From NCBI GenBank assembly GCA_043497085.1, contig JBIEKI010000014.1: a DNA stretch of 64,000 nt; one strand, given 5' to 3'. Positions 39,632 to 48,599 of this stretch are shown here, in pieces; the first letter of the stretch is position 1; each line of letters begins with the position of its first letter. This stretch comes from Thalassobacillus sp043497085 (GTDB lineage: Bacteria; Bacillota; Bacilli; Bacillales; Halobacillaceae). A program made the position numbers and the translations under genes. Below the pieces are notes generated by a model. It was not told the DNA's origin. It saw only the letters and a program-made list of their open reading frames with translations, and did not search any database.

Positions 39632-40840
39632 TTAGAATAAATCTTCAAATTCATTTTCTGATTTCGTCTCTGTTTGAAGTTTAAGCTCGATTATTTCTCT
39701 TTGCTCTACTGCCTGTTTGATATCTTCAGAAAAATCAACTGCCGCTTCATAATACTGGGCTTTTTCTTTACTTGGTCTGGTTTTAGGAGATTTTGGCACA
39801 AAAACTGTACAACAATCTTCATAAGGCCGGATAGAAACATCATACGTACCTATTTGTTGAGAAATCGATATGATATCAAGTTTATCCATGGCAACCAACG
39901 GACGGATAACTGGATAGTTGGTCACATCGTTGATAGCGCTCATACTCTCCATCGTTTGACTTGCAACCTGGCCCAGAGATTCCCCAGTGGTCATGGATAG
40001 AATCTCTTGTTCTTTTGCCACAGCTTCACTGATACGAAGCATCATCCTTCTCATTATGGTCATACTGTAGCCTTCCGGCATTTCCTGATGGATTTTTTGC
40101 TGAATATTGGTAAAAGGAACAATATGCACTTTGAGTTTAATACCATAGCGTGTCATTTCCTGTGCTAAATCCATCACTTTCTGTTTTGCCCGCTCACTCG
40201 TGTAGGGTGGTGAATGGAAATGAATTGCTTCAACTTCGACACCACGCTTCATGGCGAGGTAGCCGGCAACCGGACTATCAATCCCTCCGGATAAAAGTAA
40301 CAAAGTTTTGCCAGTAGTACCTACTGGCAAACCACCTGCACCAGGATACTTTTTAGAAGTAATATAAACTGCGTCCTGGCGGATTTCTACAGTAATCTCA
40401 ACATCGGGATTGTGGACATCAACCGTTACATCTTCTGTATTTTTTAGAATATGAGCACCCAATCGCTGATTCATTTCCTGCGATCCCACCGGGAAGGTTT
40501 TATCCGTGCGCTTGGCGGATATTTTGAAGGTCTTTGCGTTGTCTGCATCGTTAAAAGCAAACAGCACTGCTTCTTTGATTTTGTCTTCATCTTGTTCAGT
40601 CCGGACCGCAAAGCTTAAACTCTGAATACCAAACACTTCCTGACATGTTTCCATGACTTTATATGGATCTTCGCCATTCAACATGACATACATGCGATCT
40701 CTTGTTTTCTTGAGCTTAGTAGCCGGATATCGTTTCAACTTATGTGTAAGATTACTTTGCAGCTTTTGTTCAAACTTATGACGATTTTTCCCTTTTAGCG
40801 CCATTTCACCATAACGCACCATGATTTGATCGAATTGCAT
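39632..40840 (-). CDS. thiI: tRNA 4-thiouridine synthase ThiI
   Basis: ThiI makes 4-thiouridine at tRNA position 8 with sulfur from a cysteine desulfurase. The 402-residue protein has an N-terminal ferredoxin-like and THUMP part (residues 1-165; QIMVRYGEMALKGKNRHKFE) and a PP-loop ATPase (LLLLSGGIDSPVAGYLAMKRG, near residue 185; SGGIDS). A cysteine pair CCTVFVPKSP is near residue 345, and the rhodanese domain of E. coli ThiI is absent, as in Bacillus. It follows iscS by 7 bp, indicating coupled expression with the sulfur donor. Confidence 0.97.
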   Translation of the reverse strand: MQFDQIMVRYGEMALKGKNRHKFEQKLQSNLTHKLKRYPATKLKKTRDRMYVMLNGEDPYKVMETCQEVFGIQSLSFAVRTEQDEDKIKEAVLFAFNDADNAKTFKISAKRTDKTFPVGSQEMNQRLGAHILKNTEDVTVDVHNPDVEITVEIRQDAVYITSKKYPGAGGLPVGTTGKTLLLLSGGIDSPVAGYLAMKRGVEVEAIHFHSPPYTSERAKQKVMDLAQEMTRYGIKLKVHIVPFTNIQQKIHQEMPEGYSMTIMRRMMLRISEAVAKEQEILSMTTGESLGQVASQTMESMSAINDVTNYPVIRPLVAMDKLDIISISQQIGTYDVSIRPYEDCCTVFVPKSPKTRPSKEKAQYYEAAVDFSEDIKQAVEQREIIELKLQTETKSENEFEDLF

Positions 40841-40847
40841 ATTATAT

Positions 40848-41987
40848 CTACCCCATCACTTTGTTTAATTCCATTAGCACTTTTTTCAATTCACTTACAA
40901 ATGTATCAATTTCTTCTTGAGTATTTTGAAAAGACATACTGACTCTTAATGCACTTGTGGTCCTGTCTTCTCTCAGTTGGCAAGCAGCCAAAACAGCACT
41001 CTCATCTGATCGCTTGGAAGAGCATGCAGACATAGTTGAAATGTATATATCTTTTTCCCCGAGAGCATGAATAACAACTTCCGGCTTAAAGCCAGGGACA
41101 GAAATATTAACAATATGGGCTGCCGCATCTGCAGGTGAATTAATGATAACAAAAGGAATTGCAGCCAATCCTTTTCTCAATTGCTCATTCAAAGTTTCAA
41201 GCTTTTTCACTGCTGTTTGTTTTTGTTCCATAATCATACGCAATGCTTTTACAAAAGAAACGTTGCCAGCCAGATTTTCTGTGCCTGCCCGGTAAGCCCC
41301 TTCCTGGCCGCCACCGTGATGAAGAGGAAAGAGTGTCGTCCCCCTTTTTACAAATAAAGCTCCAGTACCATTCAAGCCATGTATCTTATGACCAGACATG
41401 GTACATAAATCGATCCCACAGTCATAAAAGTCGATATCTATTTTTCCAAGGCCCTGCACATGATCGACATGAAAAAATGTTTTCGGATATTGAGTAACGA
41501 GTTGACCGATTTCACGAATCGGCTGGACAGTCCCCAGCTCATTATTCACAGACATGATACTGATTAATATCGTATCCTGCCGTATATTTGCCTTTATATC
41601 GTCCACCCTCACGGAACCAGTCTCCGTCACAGGCAGATACGTAACTTCAAATCCTAACGATTCCAAAGCCCCACATGCTTGTAAAACAGAAGGATGTTCA
41701 ATTTGGGTGGTAATAATATGCTTCCCTCGATTTTGATGTTCTAATGCAATCCCTTTGATCGCAATGTTGTTCCCTTCTGTTCCTCCAGATGTGAAAATCA
41801 CCTCTTCTGGAGATACCTTAAGAAGCTGAGCCGCCTGTTTTTTTGATTGTAGTAATAAACGCTCCGCTTCACTTCCAAAACGGTGAATGGAAGAGGGGTT
41901 GGCATAATATTGTTCTGCTACTTTTTGAAAGCTCTGCACTACTTCCGGATACGGTTTCGTCGTCGCACTATTATCTAAATAAATCAT
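40848..41987 (-). CDS. iscS: Cysteine desulfurase (NifZ/IscS-like)
   Basis: This PLP enzyme removes sulfur from cysteine and passes it to ThiI for s4U formation; in B. subtilis the dedicated partner is NifZ. The 379-residue protein starts MIYLDNSATTKPYPEVVQ and carries the PLP lysine in MSGHKIHGLNGTGALFV, HVDHVQGLGKI, TSGGTEGNN, and the catalytic Cys in STMSACSSKRS near residue 325. The ATG at 41987 has SD AAGGGGAC 6 bp upstream; the longer frame lacks support. It is immediately upstream of thiI. The NifZ paralogue assignment rests on this neighbour. Confidence 0.95.
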   Translation of the reverse strand: MIYLDNSATTKPYPEVVQSFQKVAEQYYANPSSIHRFGSEAERLLLQSKKQAAQLLKVSPEEVIFTSGGTEGNNIAIKGIALEHQNRGKHIITTQIEHPSVLQACGALESLGFEVTYLPVTETGSVRVDDIKANIRQDTILISIMSVNNELGTVQPIREIGQLVTQYPKTFFHVDHVQGLGKIDIDFYDCGIDLCTMSGHKIHGLNGTGALFVKRGTTLFPLHHGGGQEGAYRAGTENLAGNVSFVKALRMIMEQKQTAVKKLETLNEQLRKGLAAIPFVIINSPADAAAHIVNISVPGFKPEVVIHALGEKDIYISTMSACSSKRSDESAVLAACQLREDRTTSALRVSMSFQNTQEEIDTFVSELKKVLMELNKVMG

Positions 41988-42042
41988 CGGGATGTCCCCT
42001 TCGGCGTTATTTTGCAATCTCATATATTATCATAACTTATGT

Positions 42043-42093
42043 TAAAAATAAACAATACAGGAACTGTCACTAAAGTCATGACGGTTCCTGTAT
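42043..42093 (-). terminator. Terminator after the 109-residue gene
   Basis: ATACAGGAAC and GTTCCTGTAT form a 10-bp perfect stem with inner GTC/GAC; on the minus strand TGTTTATTTTT follows. Confidence 0.85.
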
Positions 42094-42104
42094 CCACACC
42101 ATTT

Positions 42105-42434
42105 CTATTCTGTTGGTTCCTGGGCAACTTCTAATGATGTCAATAACGTATCAATCGAAAGACGTCCGTCTTCTGCAACGTCATCTATCCACGCTTCTGT
42201 AATTGCCATTTTACCTATAATAGTGTCACCTGCTGCTGTCTCTTTACTATCTACTTCCGATTCCAGTCTTGGAATAGGATGAACGCTGCGTTCCAGGGTG
42301 ACTGCAGTATCCTTGACACTATGCGGCCGTGCTGTATATAACTCACCTTGCATCCGGGTGACTGCAATGAAGATAACTATTGCCCATAGGATAATGGTCA
42401 ACAGGCCTAACAAAGCAACTAACCATTTTCTCAT
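42105..42434 (-). CDS. Hypothetical membrane-anchored protein
   Basis: I do not recognise this 109-residue protein. It has one N-terminal membrane segment (residues 4-27: WLVALLGLLTIILWAIVIFIA) preceded by MRK, so the remaining 80 acidic residues (DTIIGKMAITEAWIDDVAED) should be extracytoplasmic. It starts 12 bp after the end of ezrA and ends at its own terminator, so it is likely expressed with ezrA and could act at the septum or cell envelope; this is only guilt by location. Confidence 0.65.
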   Translation of the reverse strand: MRKWLVALLGLLTIILWAIVIFIAVTRMQGELYTARPHSVKDTAVTLERSVHPIPRLESEVDSKETAAGDTIIGKMAITEAWIDDVAEDGRLSIDTLLTSLEVAQEPTE

Positions 42435-42445
42435 TGGTACCCACC

Positions 42446-44137
42446 CTAAACTAAAACGTTTTGTTGTGTTTCTAACCGGCTTAATACATCCGGGTCAATC
42501 TCTTGAATAGCTGCCGTGGCTTGTTCAAGCGCTGTGTCATAGTGGTAAGACCGGAATTCCCGTTCTGCTTCTGATAGCCTGGCAGCAATCAATGGATATT
42601 GGCTTCGATAACGATTTCCGTATTGAATTACGTATTCTGCAAGCTGTGCTTGATCCATAGTGTTACTGGCAGCTTCTGTTACATCACTGATTTTTGCTGA
42701 AGCATCATCCAGGGCAGCATTCACTTTTGTCATTTCCAGTGGCTGCTGCTCTAAAGTCATAAAGACCTTATTCAACTCCTCGTGCGCTTGTTTCAATTCA
42801 ACCGCCAGTTCCTCAGGAATTCCAGGCATATTACTTTTATTTAATTTCCTATTGATATCCAATAAAGATTGTTGCATAGTGACTAGCTTTTCCTTTGCCT
42901 CATTTTCATCTTTGCGTAAGGCTCTGATTCTGTCACTGAAATCTTTATGTTCCACTTGCAGTTCTTCTAATTGTTGTTGGCAATCCTCAAGCTTTGCTTG
43001 TAAATCGGTGTATGAAGTTGTATCATCTTCCAATTTTTTCTGAAAATCGAGAAACTGCTTCTTGATTTTAATCATCCATTTTTCCAACAGTTGTTGTTTT
43101 TCCACATCTTCATCTTCAAAGTGATAGGTCCGCTGTAATTCTTTCACTTCTTCTTTCGTTGCAAGCAGAATTTGTTCTGATTCTTCCAGCACTCTCTGAT
43201 AAGGTTCGTATTGTTTTTCGATATTGTTTCGAGCAATTGCTTCTTTTTCAAGCAACTGATATATCTCTTGAATACGTTCCTCGATTTCGCTAATTGAATC
43301 TTCCACACCATCCAGGCTGCTTTGTTCCATTACAGTTAGACAGTCAGCAAGGGTTTCCCTGTGATTATGTATTTCTTTCTCAAACCCAAGATGGTTCAGG
43401 CGATAACCTTCTTCTTTCATCTCTGCCATACCAGCAAGGATTTCATCTAACTGCATCGGTACTTCCTGCCGGCACTTTTTATATAATAACGGGAATGCAG
43501 CGATCCGATGTTGAAGCTCCTCCAGACTAATTTTTAGCTGGTGGACCAGCTGTTTCGCTTCCATATAATCGCCTTGCTCTACCAACTGCTGATAATCGTC
43601 AAGCATTTGCTGAATCCCATTTACTTCCTCATCAAACCCACGATATGCTTTACCATATTTATGGCGGTTTTGAATCAGTTCTTTTTTCAGCTCTTTTATT
43701 ACAGGCTCAATTTGTTCGACTTCCTGGCGGCTTGACTCTTCTGATTCTAATAATTGTTCAAGTTCGTTGAATATTTTTTCTATGTCCGTTTCCGTGTTTT
43801 CCAGCTTCTTTTCTACCAGCTGAATTTTTTGCTTCGCTTTCCGGAACCGGTAACGGTCTGCCGCTTCTTCCACATCGAATAAATCTTCTTCCAGATTCGG
43901 GAGTTCTTGCGTTAAAATACTGTCCCAACGTTCCCGCCATGTTTCAAACTTCTCATGTGTTTCTCCTGATAAATTCAGATTCTTCACTTTTGACAGTTCT
44001 TCTGTCACTTTTCGGTTCATGATGTCCATTTTCCAATTTTCCAGTCGATCGACCTCATCATATATCTTTTTACGAGCAATCAAACCATATATGATGACCC
44101 CGATAACCACTAAAATTATCCCGATCAAATACTCCAT
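42446..44137 (-). CDS. ezrA: Septation ring formation regulator EzrA
   Basis: EzrA is a membrane-anchored inhibitor of FtsZ ring assembly that restricts the Z-ring to midcell. The 563-residue protein starts MEYLIGIILVVIGVIIYGLI with an N-terminal membrane segment (residues 2-22), then almost entirely coiled coil, with many Glu/Lys heptads and ending EIDPDVLSRLETQQNVLV. The ATG at 44137 follows SD AGGAGG; the longer frame starting MEPILLYRKV lacks one. It is next to hisJ and refZ, as in B. subtilis. Confidence 0.96.
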   Translation of the reverse strand: MEYLIGIILVVIGVIIYGLIARKKIYDEVDRLENWKMDIMNRKVTEELSKVKNLNLSGETHEKFETWRERWDSILTQELPNLEEDLFDVEEAADRYRFRKAKQKIQLVEKKLENTETDIEKIFNELEQLLESEESSRQEVEQIEPVIKELKKELIQNRHKYGKAYRGFDEEVNGIQQMLDDYQQLVEQGDYMEAKQLVHQLKISLEELQHRIAAFPLLYKKCRQEVPMQLDEILAGMAEMKEEGYRLNHLGFEKEIHNHRETLADCLTVMEQSSLDGVEDSISEIEERIQEIYQLLEKEAIARNNIEKQYEPYQRVLEESEQILLATKEEVKELQRTYHFEDEDVEKQQLLEKWMIKIKKQFLDFQKKLEDDTTSYTDLQAKLEDCQQQLEELQVEHKDFSDRIRALRKDENEAKEKLVTMQQSLLDINRKLNKSNMPGIPEELAVELKQAHEELNKVFMTLEQQPLEMTKVNAALDDASAKISDVTEAASNTMDQAQLAEYVIQYGNRYRSQYPLIAARLSEAEREFRSYHYDTALEQATAAIQEIDPDVLSRLETQQNVLV

Positions 44138-44296
44138 AAACAGCCTCCTAACAGATGACACCTTTCGATAGAGGAGAATAGGCTCCAAAATGATAAATTG
44201 TTGTAATTATGATACCATGATAACGATCATTTTGGCTAAAATATTTCAAAATAATTAACAATATGACATTTTTTTCTACACTACAGGGGGAGTTTG

Positions 44297-45106
44297 ATGA
44301 TAATCGACGGTCACGTCCATACACCTTATTGTCCACACGGTTCTTCCGATTCATTTAAAGCCTATGTGGAACAAGCGCTGAAACAGGGTTATCAAACAAT
44401 CACATTCACAGAACATGCACCTTTACCAGAATCGTTCCATGACCCTGTGCCTGATAAAGATAGTGGAATGAAACGTTCATTAATGGAACGTTATATCAGA
44501 GATATCCAGGAAATAAAAAAAGAATATCAAGAGGATATTGACATTCTTCTCGGACTTGAAGTCGACTATATCGAAGGGTATCAGCAGCAAACCTCCCGTT
44601 TTCTCTCCGATTATGGCGATGTCCTGGATGACAGTGTCCTTTCCGTTCATTTTTTAAAGGGACCGAGCGACAGGTACCATTGCATTGACTTCAGTGAGTC
44701 AGCGTTTCAAAAAGCAGTCGAAGATTTCGGTGCGATAGATAGGGTTTATCAAAGTTATTTTGCTACATTAGAACAGTCTATCCAGGCTGATCTAGGTCCT
44801 AATAAACCCACCAGAATCGGGCACATGACATTGATCAGGAAATTTCATCACCGTTTCCCTTCTCCATCAGGGTGGGATAAGCCAATCCCCGAGCTGTTAA
44901 AAAAAATCAAACAGAAAAGTTATCAACTTGACTATAACGGGGCCGGCTATTATAAGCCCGCCTGCCAGGAAAGCTATCCACCTCACACGATTGCCAAAAA
45001 AGCTTATAGGGCAGGTATTCCACTTGTTTATGGGTCCGATGCTCATACCAGCTCTGCTATTGGCCAGGGGCTTGACCAAATCGATCAGACACTGATCACT
45101 GGCTGA
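44297..45106 (+). CDS. hisJ: Histidinol-phosphatase HisJ (PHP family)
   Basis: HisJ hydrolyses histidinol phosphate in histidine synthesis. The 269-residue protein is of the PHP class with metal ligands in DGHVHTPYCPHGSSDS (residues 5-20), ITFTEHAPLP, LLGLEVDYIEGY, LSVHFLKG, RIGHMTLI, and the C-terminal GSDAHTSSAIG. ATG at 44297 is chosen; TTG (44294) is possible. SD GGGGGAG precedes. It converges with refZ, and the two 3' ends overlap by 22 bp. Confidence 0.93.
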   Translation: MIIDGHVHTPYCPHGSSDSFKAYVEQALKQGYQTITFTEHAPLPESFHDPVPDKDSGMKRSLMERYIRDIQEIKKEYQEDIDILLGLEVDYIEGYQQQTSRFLSDYGDVLDDSVLSVHFLKGPSDRYHCIDFSESAFQKAVEDFGAIDRVYQSYFATLEQSIQADLGPNKPTRIGHMTLIRKFHHRFPSPSGWDKPIPELLKKIKQKSYQLDYNGAGYYKPACQESYPPHTIAKKAYRAGIPLVYGSDAHTSSAIGQGLDQIDQTLITG

Positions 45107-45705
45107 GCACAAAGCATTTCCACCCACTTTTTCACTGTGCGGCTGTACTGTTGAGCAAAGTAGCTGTGTGATTGATCGAAAGTCACGAAATCCTTCCAAT
45201 CATGTGGCATTGCATAAGGCGCCTGCAGCATGCCTTTGAATTGCAGAAACAGAAATTTCGTATCTCTTTTCTCTTTCACCACTGGTGCCACAACCTGTTG
45301 AAACAAAGCATATAGTAAATGGTTTTCTTTGGACAGGTAAGTGACGAGCATTTCACGGACAAATTGGTTATCAAGAGAAAGTTCCCGTTGGATAAGACAG
45401 GTAAGTTGATGACGGTCCTGTTTATAATGTAAAATTACTTCAATCAGACGACACAGGCGGTCAATTGGTTTTAATTCATCCAGAGCTTCCGTCTGTTGTT
45501 CAATCAAATCGATATAATCTTCATAATAATCGATAATCAACGTTTCCAAAAGCCCTTGCTTGTTGGTGAAATAGTAACTGATCAATGAGACATTTACAGC
45601 TGCCTCGCCTGCAATATCCCTGACCGAGGTACCATGGTACCCCTTGAGGAAGAATTGCCGGCAAGCGACATCCATCACTTTTTGTCTGGTCGTGGTCTTT
45701 TTCAT
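45085..45705 (-). CDS. refZ: TetR-family regulator RefZ
   Basis: RefZ (YttP) is a DNA-binding regulator that affects FtsZ ring position near the chromosome ends during sporulation. The 206-residue protein has a TetR helix-turn-helix (residues 10-50: MDVACRQFFLKGYHGTSVRDIA and VNVSLISYYFTNKQGLLETLI, shown in part) and a C-terminal ligand/dimer domain. It is identified by resemblance and by its place between hisJ and ytsP. Its coding sequence overlaps the hisJ end by 22 bp on the opposite strand. Confidence 0.9.
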   Translation of the reverse strand: MKKTTTRQKVMDVACRQFFLKGYHGTSVRDIAGEAAVNVSLISYYFTNKQGLLETLIIDYYEDYIDLIEQQTEALDELKPIDRLCRLIEVILHYKQDRHQLTCLIQRELSLDNQFVREMLVTYLSKENHLLYALFQQVVAPVVKEKRDTKFLFLQFKGMLQAPYAMPHDWKDFVTFDQSHSYFAQQYSRTVKKWVEMLCAQPVISV

Positions 45706-45837
45706 CAGGACATCAGCTCCTCTCTGTATTGATAAGAATTTCGCCGCAAATAAGCAAGAATCCTGTTAAAAACGTTCGTCAATTCCTGCGCTGGCAGGCT
45801 CGAAAAATATCGAATTAAGAAACTGGAGGGGTATCAG

Positions 45838-46323
45838 ATGTTCCAAACCATCCACTATAATGGAACCCGAGAAGAAAACTATCAACTATTAATCAAGCAG
45901 CTGGCCGCCTTGCTCGAAGGGGAAACTGATCAAATAGCTAACCTTTCCAATGCTTCTGCTTTACTGAATCATTTTTTGGCGGATGTCAATTGGGTAGGGT
46001 TTTATATTTGGAAACAGGAAGAAAATGAATTGGTACTAGGCCCATTCCAGGGACTCCCAGCCTGTGTTCGTATTCCGTCGGGCAAAGGAGTATGCGGAAC
46101 AGCAGTTTCAGATAAACAAACACAACTTGTCTCAGATGTACAAGCCTTTCCCGGACATATCGCTTGTGATGCCGCAAGTCAGTCTGAAATTGTTGTGCCC
46201 TTGCATAAAGGTGGAGAGATATTTGGAGTCTTGGATATAGACAGCCCATCTAAAAATCGTTTCGATGAAAAAGATAAAGAGTACCTTGAGGAATTCGCCC
46301 GTACACTGGAAAGCCACCTTTAA
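45838..46323 (+). CDS. ytsP: GAF-domain free methionine-(R)-sulfoxide reductase
   Basis: The 161-residue protein is a single GAF domain of the fRMsr type, which reduces free methionine-R-sulfoxide. Three conserved cysteines are visible: LPACVRIPSGKGVCGTAVS (two, near residues 79 and 89) and FPGHIACDAASQSEIVVPL (one, near residue 113), with WVGFYIW and GVLDIDSPSKNRFD. SD GGAGGGG is 6 bp before the ATG. It lies just upstream of the rpsD promoter. Confidence 0.92.
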   Translation: MFQTIHYNGTREENYQLLIKQLAALLEGETDQIANLSNASALLNHFLADVNWVGFYIWKQEENELVLGPFQGLPACVRIPSGKGVCGTAVSDKQTQLVSDVQAFPGHIACDAASQSEIVVPLHKGGEIFGVLDIDSPSKNRFDEKDKEYLEEFARTLESHL

Positions 46324-46350
46324 TTATAACTGGTAAATCTCAATTCTCCC

Positions 46351-46379
46351 TTGACTTCTCTATCTGTAGAGCCTATAAT
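46351..46379 (+). promoter_or_regulatory. rpsD sigma-A promoter
   Basis: TTGACT, 17 bp and TATAAT are close to perfect. Transcription should start near 46386, giving a leader of about 180 nt. Confidence 0.88.
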
Positions 46380-46385
46380 AGCCTT

Positions 46386-46565
46386 TGTGTAAAATAAATG
46401 GCAGCCTATGTGAACCTGCGTTGTCATCATTTTGTTCCTCTAAGATGAGGTGCATCGTGTAACTCTCTGCTGCTGGAGCGATGGTGCATGAAAACAAAAT
46501 GAGCATCGTGTGTGGGACACACTGTTTTTATTTTATGCAAATAAAATAAAAAGGAGGAAATACCT
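46386..46565 (+). promoter_or_regulatory. rpsD leader with S4-type autoregulatory structure
   Basis: This highly structured leader precedes rpsD. TCATTTTGTT (46427-46436) pairs perfectly over 10 bp with AACAAAATGA (46493-46502), enclosing a stem from GCATCG/CGATG. A hairpin GTGTGT-GGG-ACACAC (46508-46522) is followed by TTTTTATTTT, like a terminator. That T-run also pairs perfectly over 12 bp with ATAAAATAAAAA (46541-46552) around a GCAA tetraloop, ending at the SD AGGAGG. In B. subtilis the rpsD leader binds S4 for feedback; the switching model is inferred. Confidence 0.7.
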
Positions 46566-47168
46566 ATGGCACGCTATACAGGTCCGACTTGGAAAAAGTC
46601 ACGTCGCCTTGGCATTTCTTTAAGCGGAACAGGTAAGGAGCTTGACAAGCGCCCTTACGCTCCAGGACAACATGGTCCAAACCAACGTAAAAAACTTTCA
46701 GAATACGGTCTTCAACTACAAGAGAAGCAGAAGCTTCGCTTTATGTATGGACTAACGGAACGTCAATTCCGTCGCCTATTCGAAGAAGCTGGTAACATGA
46801 AAGGGATCCACGGTGAAAACTTCATGACTTTACTAGAATCCCGTTTGGATAACCTTGTTTACCGCTTAGGCTTGGCTCGTACTCGTCGTCAAGCTCGTCA
46901 ATTGGTAAACCACGGTCACGTGACTGTTGATGGTGGACGTGTTGACATTCCATCTTACCGCGTGAAGCCTGGTCAAGTTATTGGCCTACGCGAAAAATCC
47001 CAAAATCTTGACTCTATCAAAGAAGCGGTAGAAGTGAACAATTTCGTTCCTGAATACCTTACTTTTGATGAAGAGAAAATGGAAGGTACTTACAGCCGTC
47101 TTCCAGAACGCGCTGAGCTTCCTTCTGAAATCAACGAAGCACTTATCGTTGAGTTCTACTCTCGTTAA
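46566..47168 (+). CDS. rpsD: Ribosomal protein S4
   Basis: S4 is a primary 16S rRNA-binding protein of the 30S subunit that initiates assembly, and in Bacillus represses its own operon. The 200-residue protein starts ARYTGPTWKKSRRLGISLSG (after Met) and has the S4 RNA-binding domain in LESRLDNLVYRLGLARTRRQ and QLVNHGHVTVDGGRVDIPS. SD AGGAGG is 7-8 bp from the ATG. It is monocistronic, with a promoter, long leader and terminator, as in B. subtilis. Confidence 0.98.
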   Translation: MARYTGPTWKKSRRLGISLSGTGKELDKRPYAPGQHGPNQRKKLSEYGLQLQEKQKLRFMYGLTERQFRRLFEEAGNMKGIHGENFMTLLESRLDNLVYRLGLARTRRQARQLVNHGHVTVDGGRVDIPSYRVKPGQVIGLREKSQNLDSIKEAVEVNNFVPEYLTFDEEKMEGTYSRLPERAELPSEINEALIVEFYSR

Positions 47169-47181
47169 TATGCTTCAACTA

Positions 47182-47212
47182 AAAGCCATCCGCTGCGCGG
47201 ATGGCTTTTTAA
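47182..47212 (+). terminator. rpsD terminator
   Basis: AAAAGCCATCCGC and GCGGATGGCTTTT form a 13-bp stem with a short loop and a T-run. Confidence 0.92.
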
Positions 47213-47250
47213 TTACCCCCAAACTATACAAATGAAAAACTAAAGGATAG

Positions 47251-47282
47251 AAAAAAAGACTGCCGAGACTTTCTCGACAGTC
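47251..47282 (-). terminator. tyrS terminator
   Basis: GACTGTCGAGA and TCTCGGCAGTC pair with one mismatch; on the minus strand TTTTTTC follows. A second small hairpin TGTGGGG/CCCCACA lies nearer the stop codon. Confidence 0.88.
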
Positions 47283-47315
47283 TAAATCCTGTGGGAACCC
47301 CACAATTTTTTACTT

Positions 47316-48584
47316 TTAATGAAAACGAATCATGAAATATTTCTTCTTACCACGGCGGATGATCGTGAATTTTCCTTCGATACGATCTTCCTCCTCCAAT
47401 GTATGGCCAACCTCCTGCTGACGCTCATCATTGATGTAAATCGCACCGTTCTTAATATCTTCACGAGCCTGCCGTTTGGAAGAGGAAATACCCGCTTCTA
47501 CCAGCAGCTCGACCAAACCGATTTCTTGATTGTCTACGGTATGGGTCGGAACATCTTTGAAGCCCTGTTCGATTTCTTCTCCGGTCAATGACTTGATATC
47601 CCCACTGAACAAAGCTTCTGTAATACGCTGTGCTTGCTCTAATGCTCCCTTTCCATGAACCATCTCGGTCATTTCTTCAGCCAGCCGGCGCTGAGCCGCG
47701 CGTTTTTCCGGCTGTTCTTGTAAATCTTTTTCCAATTCAGCGATTTCTTTAATCTCCAGGAACGTAAAAGATTTCAAGAACTTGATGACATCACGGTCAT
47801 CGGTATTGATCCAGAACTGGTAAAACTCGTATGGAGAGGTCTTTTTCTCATCAAGCCAAATCGCTCCACCAGCTGTTTTACCGAACTTGCTGCCATCTGC
47901 CTTTGTCACCAGCGGGACAGTAAGTCCGTATGCTTTCACTTCTTCTTCTCCACCAGTACGTCTCCGGATGAATTCAAGTCCGGCAGTAATATTCCCCCAC
48001 TGGTCGCTTCCTCCGATTTGTAAGGTACAATTCTCTTTTTGGTACAAGTTGTAGAAGTCGAGCGATTGCAGAATCATGTAACTGAATTCTGTGTAAGAAA
48101 TCCCCTGTTCAATACGGGACTCGACAGAATCTTTGGCAAGCATGTAGTTGATTCCAAAATGCTTTCCGGTGTCACGCAGGAACTCAATGATATTTATGGA
48201 AGAAAGCCACTCAAAGTTATTGCGTGCGACTGCCGCATTCTTCCCCTTATCAAAATCCAACAGCTTGGCAAGCTGTTTCTTGATACTTTCGCTAAATCCT
48301 TCTACTACATGGGCTTCATTTAATTGCCGCTCTGTGGAACGTCCGCTTGGATCTCCGATCATCCCTGTACCTCCGCCTACTAAGGCTATTGGACGATGCC
48401 CTGCACGCTGGAATCTTTTCAACATCAAGATTGGCAGCAGATGTCCAATATGTAAGCTATCGGCAGTTGGGTCAAACCCACAATATAATGTCACCTGGTT
48501 CTCCTCCAGATGCTTCTTCAATCCTTCTTCATCTGTGATTTGATTAATTAAGCCTCTCTGTTCTAAATCCTGTAAAATATCCAT
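47316..48584 (-). CDS. tyrS: Tyrosyl-tRNA synthetase
   Basis: TyrS charges tRNA-Tyr. The 422-residue protein starts MDILQDLEQRGLINQI; class I motifs are DPTADSLHIGHLLPI (HIGH, near residue 45) and SKFGKTAGGAIWL (KFGKT, near residue 230), and a C-terminal S4-like RNA-binding domain lies at residues 350-420 (EAGISSSKRQAREDIKNGAIYIN). The ATG at 48584 has SD GGAGGAG 7 bp upstream; the longer frame reads through the T-box leader. Length equals B. subtilis TyrS. Confidence 0.98.
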   Translation of the reverse strand: MDILQDLEQRGLINQITDEEGLKKHLEENQVTLYCGFDPTADSLHIGHLLPILMLKRFQRAGHRPIALVGGGTGMIGDPSGRSTERQLNEAHVVEGFSESIKKQLAKLLDFDKGKNAAVARNNFEWLSSINIIEFLRDTGKHFGINYMLAKDSVESRIEQGISYTEFSYMILQSLDFYNLYQKENCTLQIGGSDQWGNITAGLEFIRRRTGGEEEVKAYGLTVPLVTKADGSKFGKTAGGAIWLDEKKTSPYEFYQFWINTDDRDVIKFLKSFTFLEIKEIAELEKDLQEQPEKRAAQRRLAEEMTEMVHGKGALEQAQRITEALFSGDIKSLTGEEIEQGFKDVPTHTVDNQEIGLVELLVEAGISSSKRQAREDIKNGAIYINDERQQEVGHTLEEEDRIEGKFTIIRRGKKKYFMIRFH

Positions 48585-48599
48585 GCTTTCACTCCTCCA

